Positions 33,683 through 46,300 of a stretch of DNA of 64,000 nt are shown piece by piece. Position numbers and translations under genes: made by a program. The notes under the pieces were generated by a model. It saw only the letters and a list, made by a program, of their open reading frames with translations. It did not search any database and was not told where the DNA came from. Numbering within the stretch: position 1 is the stretch's first letter; each line of letters begins with the position of its first letter. This DNA is from Chelonoidis abingdonii (Eukaryota > Chordata > Testudines > Testudinidae). The stretch spans positions 50,600,226 through 50,664,225 of the forward strand of contig NC_133769.1 of the NCBI RefSeq assembly GCF_003597395.2, written 5' to 3'.

Positions 33683-34774
33683 GGGTACGTCTACACTGCA
33701 CGATTATTTCGAATTAGCTTAAACCGATATTACAAAACAGATCTAATAAAATCGGTTTAGCGCGTCCACAGTGGGATCCCGAAATCGATTGTTTGCGTCC
33801 ATGGTCCAAAGCTACCATCGATTTCAGGAGCGGTGCACTGTGGGTAGCTGTTCCTCAGCTATCCCATAGTTCCCACTTCCGTGTTGAGAGCACAGTGCCT
33901 GATGGGGCAGAAAACACTGCCCCGGGTGGTGCTGGGTACAGCCTCACCCCTCCCTTTGTGAAGGCAGCAGACAACCCTTTGGCGCCTTTTTCGCGGAGTG
34001 CATTGAGCAAACGCCATAGCACAGCAATCTTTCCCTTTTTTTTTTCACGTGGTGGTGGGGGGAAATAAACTGAGGAGCTGTTCCCTGAACCACGCCAGAC
34101 ACTGTGTTTGAACCTACAGACATTGGGAGCTCAGCCAAGAATGCAAATAATTTTCAGAGACTGCTGTGGACTGTGGGATAGCTGGAGTCCTCAGTACCCC
34201 CTCCCTCCCTTCATGAGCGTCCATTTGAGTCTCTGGCTTCCCGTTACGCTTGTCACACAGCGCTGTGTATCCTGGAGTTTTTTATTCAAACGCTTTGGCA
34301 TTTCGTGTTCTGTAACGGAGCTGGATACAACAGATTTGTCTCCCCATACAGCGATCAGACCTAGTATCTCCCGTACGGTCTATGCTGGAGCTCTTTTTCG
34401 ATTTCAAACTGCATCGCCAGCCGTGCTGATCAGAGCTCCACGCTGGGCAAGCAGGAAATGTAATTCAAAAGTTCGCGGGGCTTTTCCTGTTTACCTGCCC
34501 GCTGCATCCGAGTTCAGATTGCTGTCCAGAGCGGTCAGTGCTGCACTCTGGGATGCCGCCCGGAGGCCAATAACGTCGATTTCCGTCCACATGAACCCTA
34601 ATCCGAGTTATCACTATCGAATTTAGCGCTACTCCTCTCGTTTGGGAGGAGTTCCGAAATCGATTTAAGGAGCCGTTTAACTCGATATTAATGACGACGT
34701 CGTGTGAACGGATACAGCGTTAAATCGGTATATCGGCCATTAAACCGATTTAAAGTCGCAGTGTAGACCTGGCC
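33683..34774. mobile_element. CpG-dense Harbinger-like element, TGA target site
   Basis: The 1.09-kb element has ends gggtacgtctacactgc and gcagtgtagacctggcc (inverted, 13 shared inner bases) flanked by tga (33680-33682 and 34775-34777). Subterminal parts repeat aaatcggtttag and aaaccgattt motifs in both orientations. CpG is abundant (cgtcgattt, gacgacgtcgtg, gcgcgtcc), unlike all surrounding DNA, which points to recent insertion. The 172-codon frame at 34108-34626 has no transposase or Myb-like motif I can see and is probably not a gene. Confidence 0.75.
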
Positions 34775-35044
34775 TGATTCTAAGAGCAGCATTAAAGGCA
34801 GAATGAGCCAAAAGTCAAGTGTCCTTTATTGACGATGCAAGTTACCGCACATGATAGGGTATAAGACAACTGTAAGCTTGAAAAAAATAAATACAATACA
34901 CAACTTAATTATTTGCTTCTGAAGTACACTTTGTTTTCCAGATAAGCTTGCAAGGATTATGTAATTCTGGGTGAGAGACTGTGCACCTCTTTGTACCCTC
35001 CTAACTCTAGCTGTTCCAGGGGCTAAAATAGGGGGCTGCGTTAA

Positions 35045-35391
35045 GGGTATATCTACACTGCACACTCCTTATAGTTGTGTGCAGAGTACATACACTGCAT
35101 GGCCCTGTAGCACAGGTACAAATAGTGGTGTAGATGGTGAGGCAGTGTTTAGGTGAGTAAGGACATGCCAGAATCTTAGGGTATATACCCTACACAGTTC
35201 ATTACATGCCCAAGCAATGCCTCCCTCTGTCTACACTGCTCTTTTAGCAGCCCACTACCAAAGACTTTCCCTGCTACCTCCCCCATGCCAGAGCCTTTCA
35301 CTACAGTGTGGACACAGCTTGTCTTTCACTGCGGCATGTAGCTCATATACACCATTGGCAAGCATATGTAGGGTGAAATGCAGACATATCC
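35045..35391. mobile_element. Harbinger-like MITE with TAA target duplication
   Basis: The ends gggtatatctacactgca and aaatgcagacatatcc are inverted repeats. taa flanks both sides (35042-35044 and 35392-35394). It is the third member of the GGGTAYRTCTACA-ended family within 6 kb, 347 bases long with no coding capacity. Confidence 0.75.
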
Positions 35392-35492
35392 TAAGTAATA
35401 GCTGACTGCATCTGCAGGAGTTTCTGCCCAGCATCCCTAGATGGGGTACAGGCCTGCCACTTGCTGTCACTGGTGTGGCCCCTGTGCTGGAG

Positions 35493-36140
35493 CTAGTGGG
35501 GGGTCAGCAGAAGGACCCTTATGATGGCCCTGCAAAATGCCTGCACCAGGAATAGTCTCTCCCCAGTGGTGATGGGGCTTTCATAGCACCTGTATGCTGG
35601 GGCATCATGCCGGGACCATAGTATGACAGAAGATCCTGATAACAGATGAGAGGATGTTATAATCAAATTCAGATTTATATGGCAGTTGTTTTGAATATCT
35701 CTAACTGAAACAAACTGAATTTGTTTCTTCTGGTTTTGTGGGTGCAGAGGGCAAATCCTAGTGAATTCAGTTGGGGGTTGACCACAGAATGTTTGGCAGC
35801 ACTTCTTCTTGTCACTTAGAACCCCCTCTAAGAAGGTTAAGACCTGCAGATGGTGAGGAGGTAGGCAATGGACTCTTTGCAACTCTGCAGAGAAAACTCC
35901 CCACAGTGCTGACTGTGCTAGCTTTAATTCAAGTGCCTTCTTCCACTGCAGTGTGTAAGCCTTCCTTTGAGGCAGTCCTGGGGGCAGTAGCTGGAGTGGG
36001 ATGTCCTGGCATGTTGGCTCCATCAAAGCCATTCTGCAGTGAGGGTTCAGCCTGTCAGACTGGGAGGCAGTGTGGAGGTGCGGAAACTCTGAGGGGAAAC
36101 TCATGCAGTTTTGTATCCTATGGCTGGTTTTCTCCCACAT
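35493..36140 (-). other. Longest open frame in the window, 215 codons, unrecognised
   Basis: This minus-strand frame runs 215 codons from ATG to stop without interruption. I see no domain, signal peptide or repeated motif; it is rich in Leu, Pro, Cys and His. The reverse strand is also open for 123 codons (35771-36142). A stop-poor stretch of moderate GC, possibly part of an unrecognised repeat, explains both as well as a gene does. No splice or poly(A) context supports it. Confidence 0.15.
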
Positions 36141-37080
36141 AAGGGGCTAGCCTTCAATTATTAAAAGCATTAGGAAATAATGTATAGGATTGTGTGGCAC
36201 AAATTGCACTTGCAAAGCCACCAGAATTCCTCAATGACCATGTTTAATTTTATATTGTGATAAATTCCTGACAGTTAGTGCATTTGATTTTTGCTATATT
36301 TCAGTGATGAAAGTCATGTATTACGGCATCAAAGTGCGATTCAGAAGAGACACTAAACTCACTATACTGGCCAAAATATTTGAAATGTTAATAGGATCTT
36401 TAGTAGTTGATAGTGACAGCTATGATTTTTCAAAGCATTTTAATGGAATTTGATCTTGATTGTTACTGCTGAGGGAAAACAACTTTAGACTTCAGCTTTT
36501 CTCTTGCAAAAGGAGCAAAAACAATTGCAACTTATTTTATGGATCTAGGGGACCTGTTATAGTTTCAAAATCTGTGCGATTGGTATTGTCTGAGCAGATT
36601 TACCTATCTGAAAAAATCTAAAAGGTTTGTTCTAAACATTCCACAACTTTGAAAAAAAATTGGCTGTGGACCTAAACTTTTGGTCTTGATCATATTGTTG
36701 AAAATGTAACTTTGAGACAAATGAGACACCGCACTTGAAAATGTATAGACTTTTTATACAGTTTTTACACTAACTTATTGTAGATGCACCTCACTATTTA
36801 TATAGGATAACCTGCCAGCTCACGGGAATGTTATCTATACTGCCTTTTATCCCATTTACTGCATATTTCCCCAGGATTTTATTTAGCAAATTCTTTTTTT
36901 GTGGAACTTAATTCTGGTTACATTGTATATTTTCCATCAACAAATGAAATGAAATGTATACAGTAGAAAATGAGTTGTGTTTTAAAATGTTCAGACCTGT
37001 CAAGTGTCCATTAATTTACAGATATATTCTGTGTAGGAAGTAGAAAGCAATATGAGTTTTTACATTCTTTGTATTTAATA
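36141..37080. other. Intergenic, repeat-poor
   Basis: No repeat or gene recognised. It leads into the candidate conserved block that follows. Confidence 0.5.
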
Positions 37081-37084
37081 TTTA

Positions 37085-37460
37085 GCTGTGGTCATGTATG
37101 AAATCATTCTAATAAAACTGCAGCTACTTACAGTTTACAGAATGGGACTAATGCCGGCAGTTGATCCTAAACTGACACAAACCAGATATTCTCTTAATGT
37201 TACTCCAAGGAATTTTAAACTGACTCTGTTAAAGCCAAGGTTATTTGCCTTGGGGATGCCTAATGGAAGGGTTATTATAACACTGTCCGCAAATAGGTGT
37301 CTTGAGAGAGCCCGGGCCATAATACTTCATTGACAGCTAATAGATTGTGCTATTGCTGTATCATAGTGATCTTTGAGGTCAAAGGTCATCTCTCTCCCTT
37401 AATATTTAAATAAAGATACTTGACTAGAGCAGAAAACAGCTTATTGCCAGTGATGGCTGC
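37085..37460. promoter_or_regulatory. Candidate conserved regulatory block with perfect DR1
   Basis: A repeat-free, compositionally balanced stretch dense in factor-like sites. It holds AGGTCAAAGGTCA at 37376-37388, a perfect DR1 (two AGGTCA half-sites, one spacer), the consensus for RXR heterodimers with PPAR and for HNF4 or COUP-TF. Conservation cannot be shown here, so regulatory status is inference. Confidence 0.4.
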
Positions 37461-40400
37461 TGCTCAATTTACAAGAACCTTTACAAAGTCATGCTAATTC
37501 CTGCCCTTCTTGGAATGCACAGTAACCTTTCATAAATCCATCTTTTCCAGATGTCCTTGGAAATGACAGTTATAAAACTACAAATGATTTGTAATGCAAA
37601 ATGGGACTGACAGAGTTGAAGATTAGTTCTCAATGTACTAAAATGACTAAAGACTATAGCTAACAAAAGGCTTAAAATGCATCAATAAGTATCTGCCAAA
37701 ACAGCTCATGACTATCTTAAACAAGCCTATAACTGCTGGAAAATATGAAATACTTGTGTTTATGATATGCAAGTAGCAGTTTTCCTCACCCTGGAGCAGA
37801 ACTTCCTCTGTTTTGGGTCAGTCTGGAAGACATATTTTAAACAGATCACACTCTGACCTTATTGTTTTGTATCATTTTCTTTATGATTGAGGCCCAACTT
37901 GAATGGCGGGATGATTGTCAAATAATTGCAGATGAGTTGCAGACAAGACATGTAAAACTGTGGAAAAATAATAATGGACCTAAATTTGGAAAAGCCAGAG
38001 AAGACCTATTTGTTTAAGAAAAGATTGCGGGACCAGTCTAAACACTCAAGTATTACGTTATACCTGCTAATTGTTTTGATAAACAGACATTTTGCTGCAA
38101 CTCTATTGCAGTCATTAATGTGTGAGGCTGACAGCAGGAGCCCCGCTGCCCCGCAGCTGACAGCCGGAGCCCTGCTACTGTCAGCTTGCATAAATGGGGT
38201 TCTTCTGCACTAATGCGGAAAAAGTGTGTGTAACAAACTTCAAAAGGTATGCAAAATTGTGGGCTGTGCAAAGTAAGCTAATTAAAATTAAAATTCCAGT
38301 GGAAGCCTAATATTGCAGGATTAGCAATTTCTGCAATATCGCAAATTATGAAGGGCCTTATTTATGATGCATAAACAAAACTGTGGGACCAAATACTGCC
38401 CTGATTTACGCCGGGTGCAATCCAGTGTGGGGATTTATGAAGTTTCAAGGCACATTTAAATTTAGAAATTTCTACAGAAAATGTGTCTGGTTGAAATTAA
38501 TAATAATCTCTCCATGAAAATTTAAGAAAGCACGCAAAGGCCTTGCTTATTTTATTCTACAGGGATTAGCAATTATTTATGATCAAGGGTTCAAATTTTC
38601 CATGAAATTATATAGGATAATGTATATTTATAGAAAAAATATTTTCTGCTACTTCAGAGATTTGTTTATAATTTATAAAACAAAAATGGATGTTTTAGAA
38701 ATGTACCTTTATGAGCAATGTATAGTTTTACTATCTATTTTCAATCAATGGAGAAAATCAGTAGAAATAAAAGGCACCAAGGATTTCTGTTTTCTAGTAA
38801 AGGACAAGAAAATGTTTTCTATCACTTTTTTAAAAATAGCTTTTGATATCCTAAACACAGAATATATGCTCTCTGGTGCACAGAATCCATTCAGGGTTAG
38901 CCTGCTTTATAAAGCATTATGATGACAGCAATAGCTCATAGAGCCAACAAGACCTGCTGTGGGCTAGGAATCTTTTTTACAGCCTAGATCTGCAACATCT
39001 CTCTTCTTCATTCTCTCTCCTACTTTCAGTTTATATACCCTTACTTTCATTCTCAAGCTCCTCATCCAGAACAGTTAACCCCTGGGAAACGATACCACAC
39101 AGCATCATTGGAATTCTGTGGCATTTTTTGTTACTGAGGTGTTTTGGTACATTTAAACACATAACAAATGTTATTGGTTGTTTTAGAGCAATATATGCTG
39201 TTGATAGGGTCATCTTATTCATATTTTCACACCTTGAAAGTAATCTAGAAGAGTGATAGTACTTATCAGAACCAGTCAAATGATTAGTTATGAATATATT
39301 ATCAGATGACATTCACCCTTTGTGAATTTTTTGCCAATCCTGATAGATTTTGACAAATGTATTTGTTATGTACAAGTATTGAAGAATGTAACAAAACATA
39401 TTTCAGCCTATGGAGTATTCACAAACTTTTGCCTATGCTATTTGGCATTTCTTAATTGAAGGATGTGACTGTTGGTCCAGATCTTGTGGCATCATTCCTG
39501 CTCTCTGATTGGACGAGTGAACATTATTAATCAGCCACTCCCCAAAATATGAACAAAAAGTTATTCATACAGATGTTGATGAATAACAATTAATGCAGGG
39601 CACAGATATGGTCAAAACAAACAGTCATTCAGAATCAGAACGCAGGTTTGTGAAACTTGTGTTTGTAGTTTCCTTCCAGCTCTAGTTTTTATCGCCCATG
39701 TCTGTGTTACTCTTTTTTACTCCTCTCCTAGTGTTTGGGCCCTGTCTTAGAGCATATGACAATAGCTATTGCTTTATGCTTTATGGATGGTTAATATATA
39801 GAATACATAGAATGAATGAATATAGAATGAATACAAGGGATTAATATAAACAGCATGCCTTTTAGGTGTAACTGCAATTCTGTGGTTCTACAATATTTGT
39901 GGCCTACTGTGCCTGTGGATATGTATCAAAACAACATTATCTTGTTTTGGAATCCCAGTACTGTCTTGACCCCATAACTCTTTGATCTAGTTGGCCGTGA
40001 CAGGTTAACAAAGGAAGGGAAGAGAGTCTTGTTTCTCACCTGAGCCCTGAGGAAAGCTGGCAAAGAGCTCTCCAGAGCTTTTCTCCATGAAGGTGTAACG
40101 TCACAAGCTGGCTAAGTCTCCCTCTTCAATACCAAGAAGTCCCAGTGCTCACTGTTCTCAGCTGACTGTTCTTCCAAAACCTTTCGATTTACTCATCTCT
40201 ATAGCTCACAACTAGAGGGTGCTGGCAATTTCCTCTTAAGACCACAGAACCAACTGCACAGAGACATCTGTGACAGCTGAAATTTGAATAAGACACTGGG
40301 GTGATTAGGTTTGCAGTTACACTGATGTAAATTCAGTGGCTTCAGATTTACATTCAGGTAACTGAGCTCAGAATCTGGCCTTCTCTACTAGTTATAAATA

Positions 40401-41010
40401 AGTTTACAAAGGATCCCAAATGACTCTAAGTAGAAAATACACTTCTTAATACATGCCTGGCTTGTGAGTGGTATATGGACAGTTTGTTTGACTACACAGA
40501 TGTTTAACTAAAGCAGGTTAAAAGTAGTAGAACTAGGACTTGTTTAAAAAGAGACAGTGAAATGTACAAAGGTCAAAGCTGTTTGGTTTGTGGGGAACAG
40601 AAAACTGGGGAGATAAAAGAAACATCTCCATTAGAGGTAACAAGATCTGAGCATGCAGTGTAAGATGAGTAAATCTAAGAAATATGGCAGGGCAAATAGT
40701 ACTGTAGCTGCACCATTGTTCTAAGATCTCTGATCTGTGGCTACGTATCCACATAACAAATCCCTGTGTCCCACCGCTTACCATTCACCATCAAGAAACT
40801 ACAAGAGAAAGAAAGGAGACAGAAGGGTGTTTGACATGGGCATGTATGAAGTAGTTTGACATAATCCATCTGACACAACCAGTAATTAAATTTCATCAGG
40901 GAAAACAAAAAACAAACAATAAAACACAATGAACTGCCTCTAAAGGATACAGATGGTAACTTACATTAAGTTAAAAATAATGTTGCTGTGCCTATTCTCC
41001 ATTCCTATAC
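37461..41010. other. Intergenic, no gene seen
   Basis: AT-rich. Frames up to 106 codons (38602-38922) have no domain. A GC-rich patch at 38120-38185 (gctgacagcaggagccccgc) looks like repeat DNA. 40310-40384 is a remnant of the palindromic repeat with gatgtaaattcagtggcttc. 39470-39560 is repeat-free and contains an inverted CCAAT box. Confidence 0.5.
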
Positions 41011-41015
41011 TCTTA

Positions 41016-41998
41016 AACTTTAAGCTCAGATGGGACCATTATGATAATCTAGCCTGACCTCCTGCACATCACAGGCCACCGAACCTCACCCACCTTTTCC
41101 TGTAATTGACCTATAACCTCTGGCTGAGTTACTGAAGTCCTTGAATCATGACTTAAAAGACTTCAGGTTACAGAGAATCCACCCTTTACTCTAGTTTAAA
41201 CCAGCAAGTGACCCAAGCCCCCTGCTGCAGAAGAAGGTGAAACCCTCCCAGTGTCTGCCAGTCTGACCTAGGGGAAAATTCCTTCACGCCCCCAAATATG
41301 GTAATCAGTTGAACCCTGAGCATGTGGGCAAAACCCATCAGCCAGACATCTGAGAAAGAATTTTCTGTGTAAATCAGAACCCTCCCCATCTAGTGCCACA
41401 GCTCTGGTCACTGGGGATTTTTGCTGCTAGCGGTGGCAGATGAGCCACATGTCATTGTAGGCACTCCCATCATACCATACCCTCCATAAACTTATCAAGC
41501 TCAGTCTTGAAGCCACTTAAGTTTTTTGCCCTCATTGCTCCCCTTGGAAGGCTGTTCCAGAACTTCACTCCTCTGATGGTTAGAAATCTTTGTCTGATTT
41601 CAAGCCTAAACTTGTTCATGGCCAGTTTATATCTATCTGTTCTTGTATCAGCATTGGCCCTTAACTTAAATAACTCTTCTCCCTCCCTGGTATTTATCCT
41701 CCTGATATATTTATAGAGACAAGCATATCTCTACTCTGCCTTCATTTGGTTAGGCTAAACAAGACAAGCCCTTTGAGTCTCCTCTCATAAGGTAGGTTTT
41801 CCATTCCTCTGATCATCTTAGTAGCTCTTCTCTGCACCTGTTCAATTCTGTATTCTTCTTAAACATGAGAGACCAGAATTGAACACAGTATTCCAGATGA
41901 GGTCTCACCAGTGCCTTGTATAATGGCAATAACACTTCCCTATCTCTACTGAAAATACTGTACCTCACCTGATGCATCCTAGAATTGCATTAGCCTGA
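41016..41998 (-). mobile_element. CR1-like LINE 3' end, antisense
   Basis: Reading the minus strand, the blocks correspond to the terminal ORF2 and 3' UTR of CR1: the equivalents of gcactggtgagacctcatct, ggaaaacctaccttatgaga and tggaacagccttccaagggg, then a long 3' UTR ending at about 41016 with ggtcccatctgagctt. It is 5'-truncated, has several frameshifts and is inactive. Confidence 0.85.
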
Positions 41999-42154
41999 TG
42001 GGAGCACAAAAATAAGTAGGTGGTCAGAGAGAATATGTACATTACCATAGCTTTCCATGAAGGAAAAAAATAGTACAGTTGTAAAGAAGGAATTAGAGCT
42101 CTTTTGGGGATCAAGCTTTTCAATTTCCTGATTCTCCTCTTTTATAATCTAGTT

Positions 42155-42374
42155 CAGTGGTGAGCAACCTGCGGCCCATCAGGGTAATCTGCTGGCGGGC
42201 CATGAGATAGGTTGTTTACATTGACCATCCACAGGCACAGCCACCCGCAACTCCCAGTGGCTGTGGTTTGCCATTCCTGCGGACCGTCAATGTAAACAAA
42301 TTGTCTCACAGCCTGCCAGCGGAGTACCCTGATGGGCAGTGTGCAGCCCGCGGGCTGCAGGTTGCCCACCACTG
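42155..42374. mobile_element. Palindromic hAT MITE with exact target duplication
   Basis: The ends cagtggtgagcaacctg and caggttgcccaccactg are inverted with one mismatch. Pairing continues through gcggcccatcagggtaa against ttaccctgatgggc-like sequence for most of the 220 bases. The flanks atctagtt (42147-42154 and 42375-42382) are identical. Confidence 0.9.
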
Positions 42375-42419
42375 ATCTAGTTGGTTCTAAATATAACAAT
42401 CTATTTTTCCTTTCTCCAA

Positions 42420-43300
42420 TGATCTGATTGTCATCCAGAAAATAAAGCTATGTGTACAGGCATTTTGACCTACTGGAATTTATTTCACACAAAACCAGTT
42501 GCCAAGGCTTCCATCCTCCGAATCAGAGTGCCCAGTTTCATAAAATGCTCGGACTTAGGTAACCGTCAGTTTCCCTTCATCATTAGCAGAGAACTATAAG
42601 GCCTAAGAGAAATATGAATAACTTGCCTGGTGAAAAGACTTTATTAATGCCATCATCCTCCCATGTCTGAGGAGAGTTTAATTAATGCAAATTAAGAAAA
42701 TTAGAGGTGAGTGGAAAAATTAGGGCAGAAACTGAAAATAAAAATAGATCCGGAAAATATTAGATCTCCCTTGGTCTCAAAAGAGATCAATAAAATCTTA
42801 ACAAGAGAAAAGGCACTTTAAGCATTCCTTCGGGGCCAATGAATGTCTAAAGTGTGATATTTTGAAAATGCCATAATTTAAGGACAAAACAATGTTACTT
42901 CTATGTGCTACAGAACCGCACAACTTCACCTCACTCTCCTGTTAAAAATCATACTCAATTACTTGCAACTCATTGACACAATATCCTGGGGTTTTAACAC
43001 TTTTTGCCCTTTTTTCCCATGTTGCAATAGTTCCAGAAGTCAGTCACCAGAGAAGTCATAATTATGAAATTATTCTTTACAATGCAGACAGGAATTACAA
43101 ATTCCTTTTTAAATTATGTACCACACAGGAGACTAGCCGGTAAACAGTGCTACAGTAAATGGGCCCACTAATTTTTGCAGGGCTTCCTACTCGGAAGGTT
43201 TAAATCTCTGATGAACTGCTTACTCCACCTCTAATTAGCATTAACACTAATAAACACTATTTACTCTTCATATTTGCTCATATCCTTATCTTAGAATAAC
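42420..43300. promoter_or_regulatory. Repeat-free block with octamer and homeodomain-type sites
   Basis: Nearly 900 bases without recognised repeats between transposons. It holds a perfect octamer ATGCAAAT at 42685-42692 embedded in TTAATTAATGCAAATTAA, plus further TAATTA/ATTAAT-type cores. This is what a long-range developmental enhancer in a gene desert looks like, but without alignment it is only a candidate. Confidence 0.3.
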
Positions 43301-46300
43301 CACTGTTTAATATGTGGTTAAAATTATTCTGCACATATCAACTGATCTATGTGAAATAGCACAGAGAACAAAAGAAGCTTAATCTTCCATGAAGCTTCAG
43401 TCAAGTGAAACTGTACATAATCTAGAGACAGTTTCTTTTTGATAACCTGTCCTTGATACACACTGCATGTCCCATATCTCTGTCTCTGCATATTTCGTAC
43501 CTGTTCATAAAAAATCATGATTATCATTAATTTGCTGGTTTTCACACACACAGGGCCTGATTGTGCAAACCTAAGTGTACTGCTTATTACTGTGAACTAC
43601 CTGTCTCATGGACAGCACTTTGGGCTAACTATCATGATACCAATGGGACCACTCATAATAGCATTATACCCAGGAAGAAAGACGGGGTTGCAAAATTCAG
43701 GCTTTGAATAGTAATTGTAACTGCAAACTCCTTGAGGCAGGAACCTGTCATTTTTGTCTGCTAAGTAATTGCACTTCGATGGTGTTGTACAGATAAACAC
43801 ATAAATAAATAGATAATTACAAACTCAGAATAATAGCAGTTGGCAAAAATGTACTAAATGATAAAAGGCAGCAGGATTGCTGGTGACTTACTCACATAAG
43901 CAGTCCCAGAGAAGTCTCTGGTTCCCCTGTGGGATTTAGTCACCTCCATGAGTGTTTATCCGTGTCAGGGCTCCATGAACAGGTCTTCGTAAAATAAACA
44001 AGATTTTCAGACTAAATGCTCCTGTAACTTGAAATATTAAATATTATTTTAAAAAACTCACATGTAGCAGTAGCAGTATTTTAATGTGTCAGATTGTTAT
44101 ATCCCTTAACAACTTTGGGCTAGATCCTGGCATGGCTCCAGGAAGTCAGAGGAGTTACACCAATTGACTCTAGCTGAGCGTATAGCCCTATACCTTTAGA
44201 TAGATCTTTTATTCAGATTTCACCCTTCTGGTCATAATATCTGTCTCCCTGGGCCTCCATTTTCATGTATCAGCCCTGATTTTGTATCATAGTGCGCTGC
44301 ATGGACAGTAAATTAAACATTACAGTAATTCTTCAATTTCCTGTATGTAACTTTCATTGTCATGAATGGAAGGCTTGTGTATCTAGAGAGACTACTGGTC
44401 CCCTTAATTATCCAAATTTAGAAGGAACAACAACAATATGCTCACTATTTAATAAAGAAAAGTTAAGACTGTACAAGCTAGGCAAAAACAATAAAACCGT
44501 TTTTAGTTACACACATTTTATGCCACTAGAGGTCTCTCTCGTAACAGCTTTCCTTCTGCTGGGGTCATTAATTATTTTACTCAAAGGAACAATTCTACCT
44601 TTTAGATTGGAATGCCTCACTTTAAGTGTTATGCTAGAGAAAGATATAATACCTCCTTAGCTTGTTCTCCTGCTGATGAGTAGATGTTGGGTTGACTGAA
44701 TGAATCATCTTGGATATTTTAATACACAATGGATATACTTTAGCAAAGTTTGAGTTTTCACCTTGGTTTGCAAAAGGTTGAAAATTTGACCAGATAAAAC
44801 AATATGCTACAGTAAAAAGTGCCTTACCATTGAGAGACAGGCAGCATGATACTTCAAACTCTCCTAAGAACACCTAGGAGCTGGTATATACTTAGATCCC
44901 ATAATTGCAAGCATGAACCCTTCCACATTCATTTCTATTTCTTTTTAGAAGAAAAGAAAGTGTGTTTTCCCACCTGAGTTGGCCCTAAATGTTTAGTATT
45001 TTACTCTTTCTAATCCTGCATCTATTCTTTTTTAGAAAATGGGAATATTAGCGTAGAGAGATTCTCTTTTCATTGTATTCTTATTATGAAATAATAATAA
45101 ATGATTAATAATAATTAATAAACAAACTATTTAGATACAATACTTCATTTTAAAAAAATCTTGTAGGTGGTTCCCCCAAGGAATCTCCTACCTGGATGAA
45201 ACACAACAATTAACTAACTGAAAATAGAGATACATTATTGTGATTCTTAAAAACAAAAGAGATGAAGAAAATTAAAGAAATAAAAAAGAACCTCCTCCCC
45301 ATAAACAATGCAAACCACGTTTGAATAAAGTATGGAAAAGCACACTGATATCAACTGAAAGACTATATAAATATTCATTGGGTATAAAGAATTTTCAGAT
45401 TTCTGAGGACAGTGGAGGAGAAAGGTGGAGAGACAGTTGCATCTTTCTTAGCACAGGGAGTTGCATGTAAGAAGCAAAGAAGGACATACTGTAGCAAATC
45501 AATTCCAATGTTATGCTGGAGGAAGAGTCAGTGTAAGTGAACAGATTCCACAGCTAAACGCAGAGGTAGGCATTGTATAACAGTGTGGGGAAACAAAGAG
45601 ATTTGAATGAATAGCAGTAATATGACACAACCTGGCCAAAATCAGAAGAAAAAGTCATGAAGTTCTGGGGGAAGATATACTGTAACAGTGTTGTGAATTG
45701 AACAAGACAGCATTTTAAGGGGTGTATAATTCCAAAACCACAGAATTCAGGCTGTGCTGAAATATTTTAAGATGAAGCCTATTTCCTGTAACTAACTGGA
45801 AAGTACAGTTACTGTGCAAATATATGCACACCACAATATCTTATTGGGATTGTTAAAAGGTTATATTGGTCCTGATGCTGATCTCTTATAGCATTTTCAC
45901 ACTGGTGTAACTGGATGGTCTCGGAGTTACTTTTGATTTTTAACGCATTGAGATCACACTCAGATGCCTAAAAAGCAAAGGTTTTCTTTGCATATCTCTT
46001 ATAATGCCAAAGTATTTGTTCAGGATCATGCTGAACTGCAGAAAATACTTCCTTTAAGATTTTTAAGGGCCAGACTTTCCACTGCCATGTCACTCCCATC
46101 TTTCCAAAATGGGTGTAAAATGCTACAATTCTGATTTTGCAGCATTTTGTACACACTTTGCACTGCAGGGCAGTGTAATTATTTTTCAGTGATATTTTTA
46201 TTGTTAAAATATATAATGGCCCAAATCTCGGGCCACGGCACATCCAAAGAGTGACAGGCACAGATCTGAACATCCCTGCTGGACTCCACACTCACACAGT

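Noticed and set aside
34046..34051. CACGTG E-box
   Set aside because: It lies in a transposon, so it is unlikely to be a TFEC-family control site.
34108..34626. 172-codon open frame
   Set aside because: It lies wholly inside a CpG-rich Harbinger-like element and shows no transposase or host domain; open by composition.
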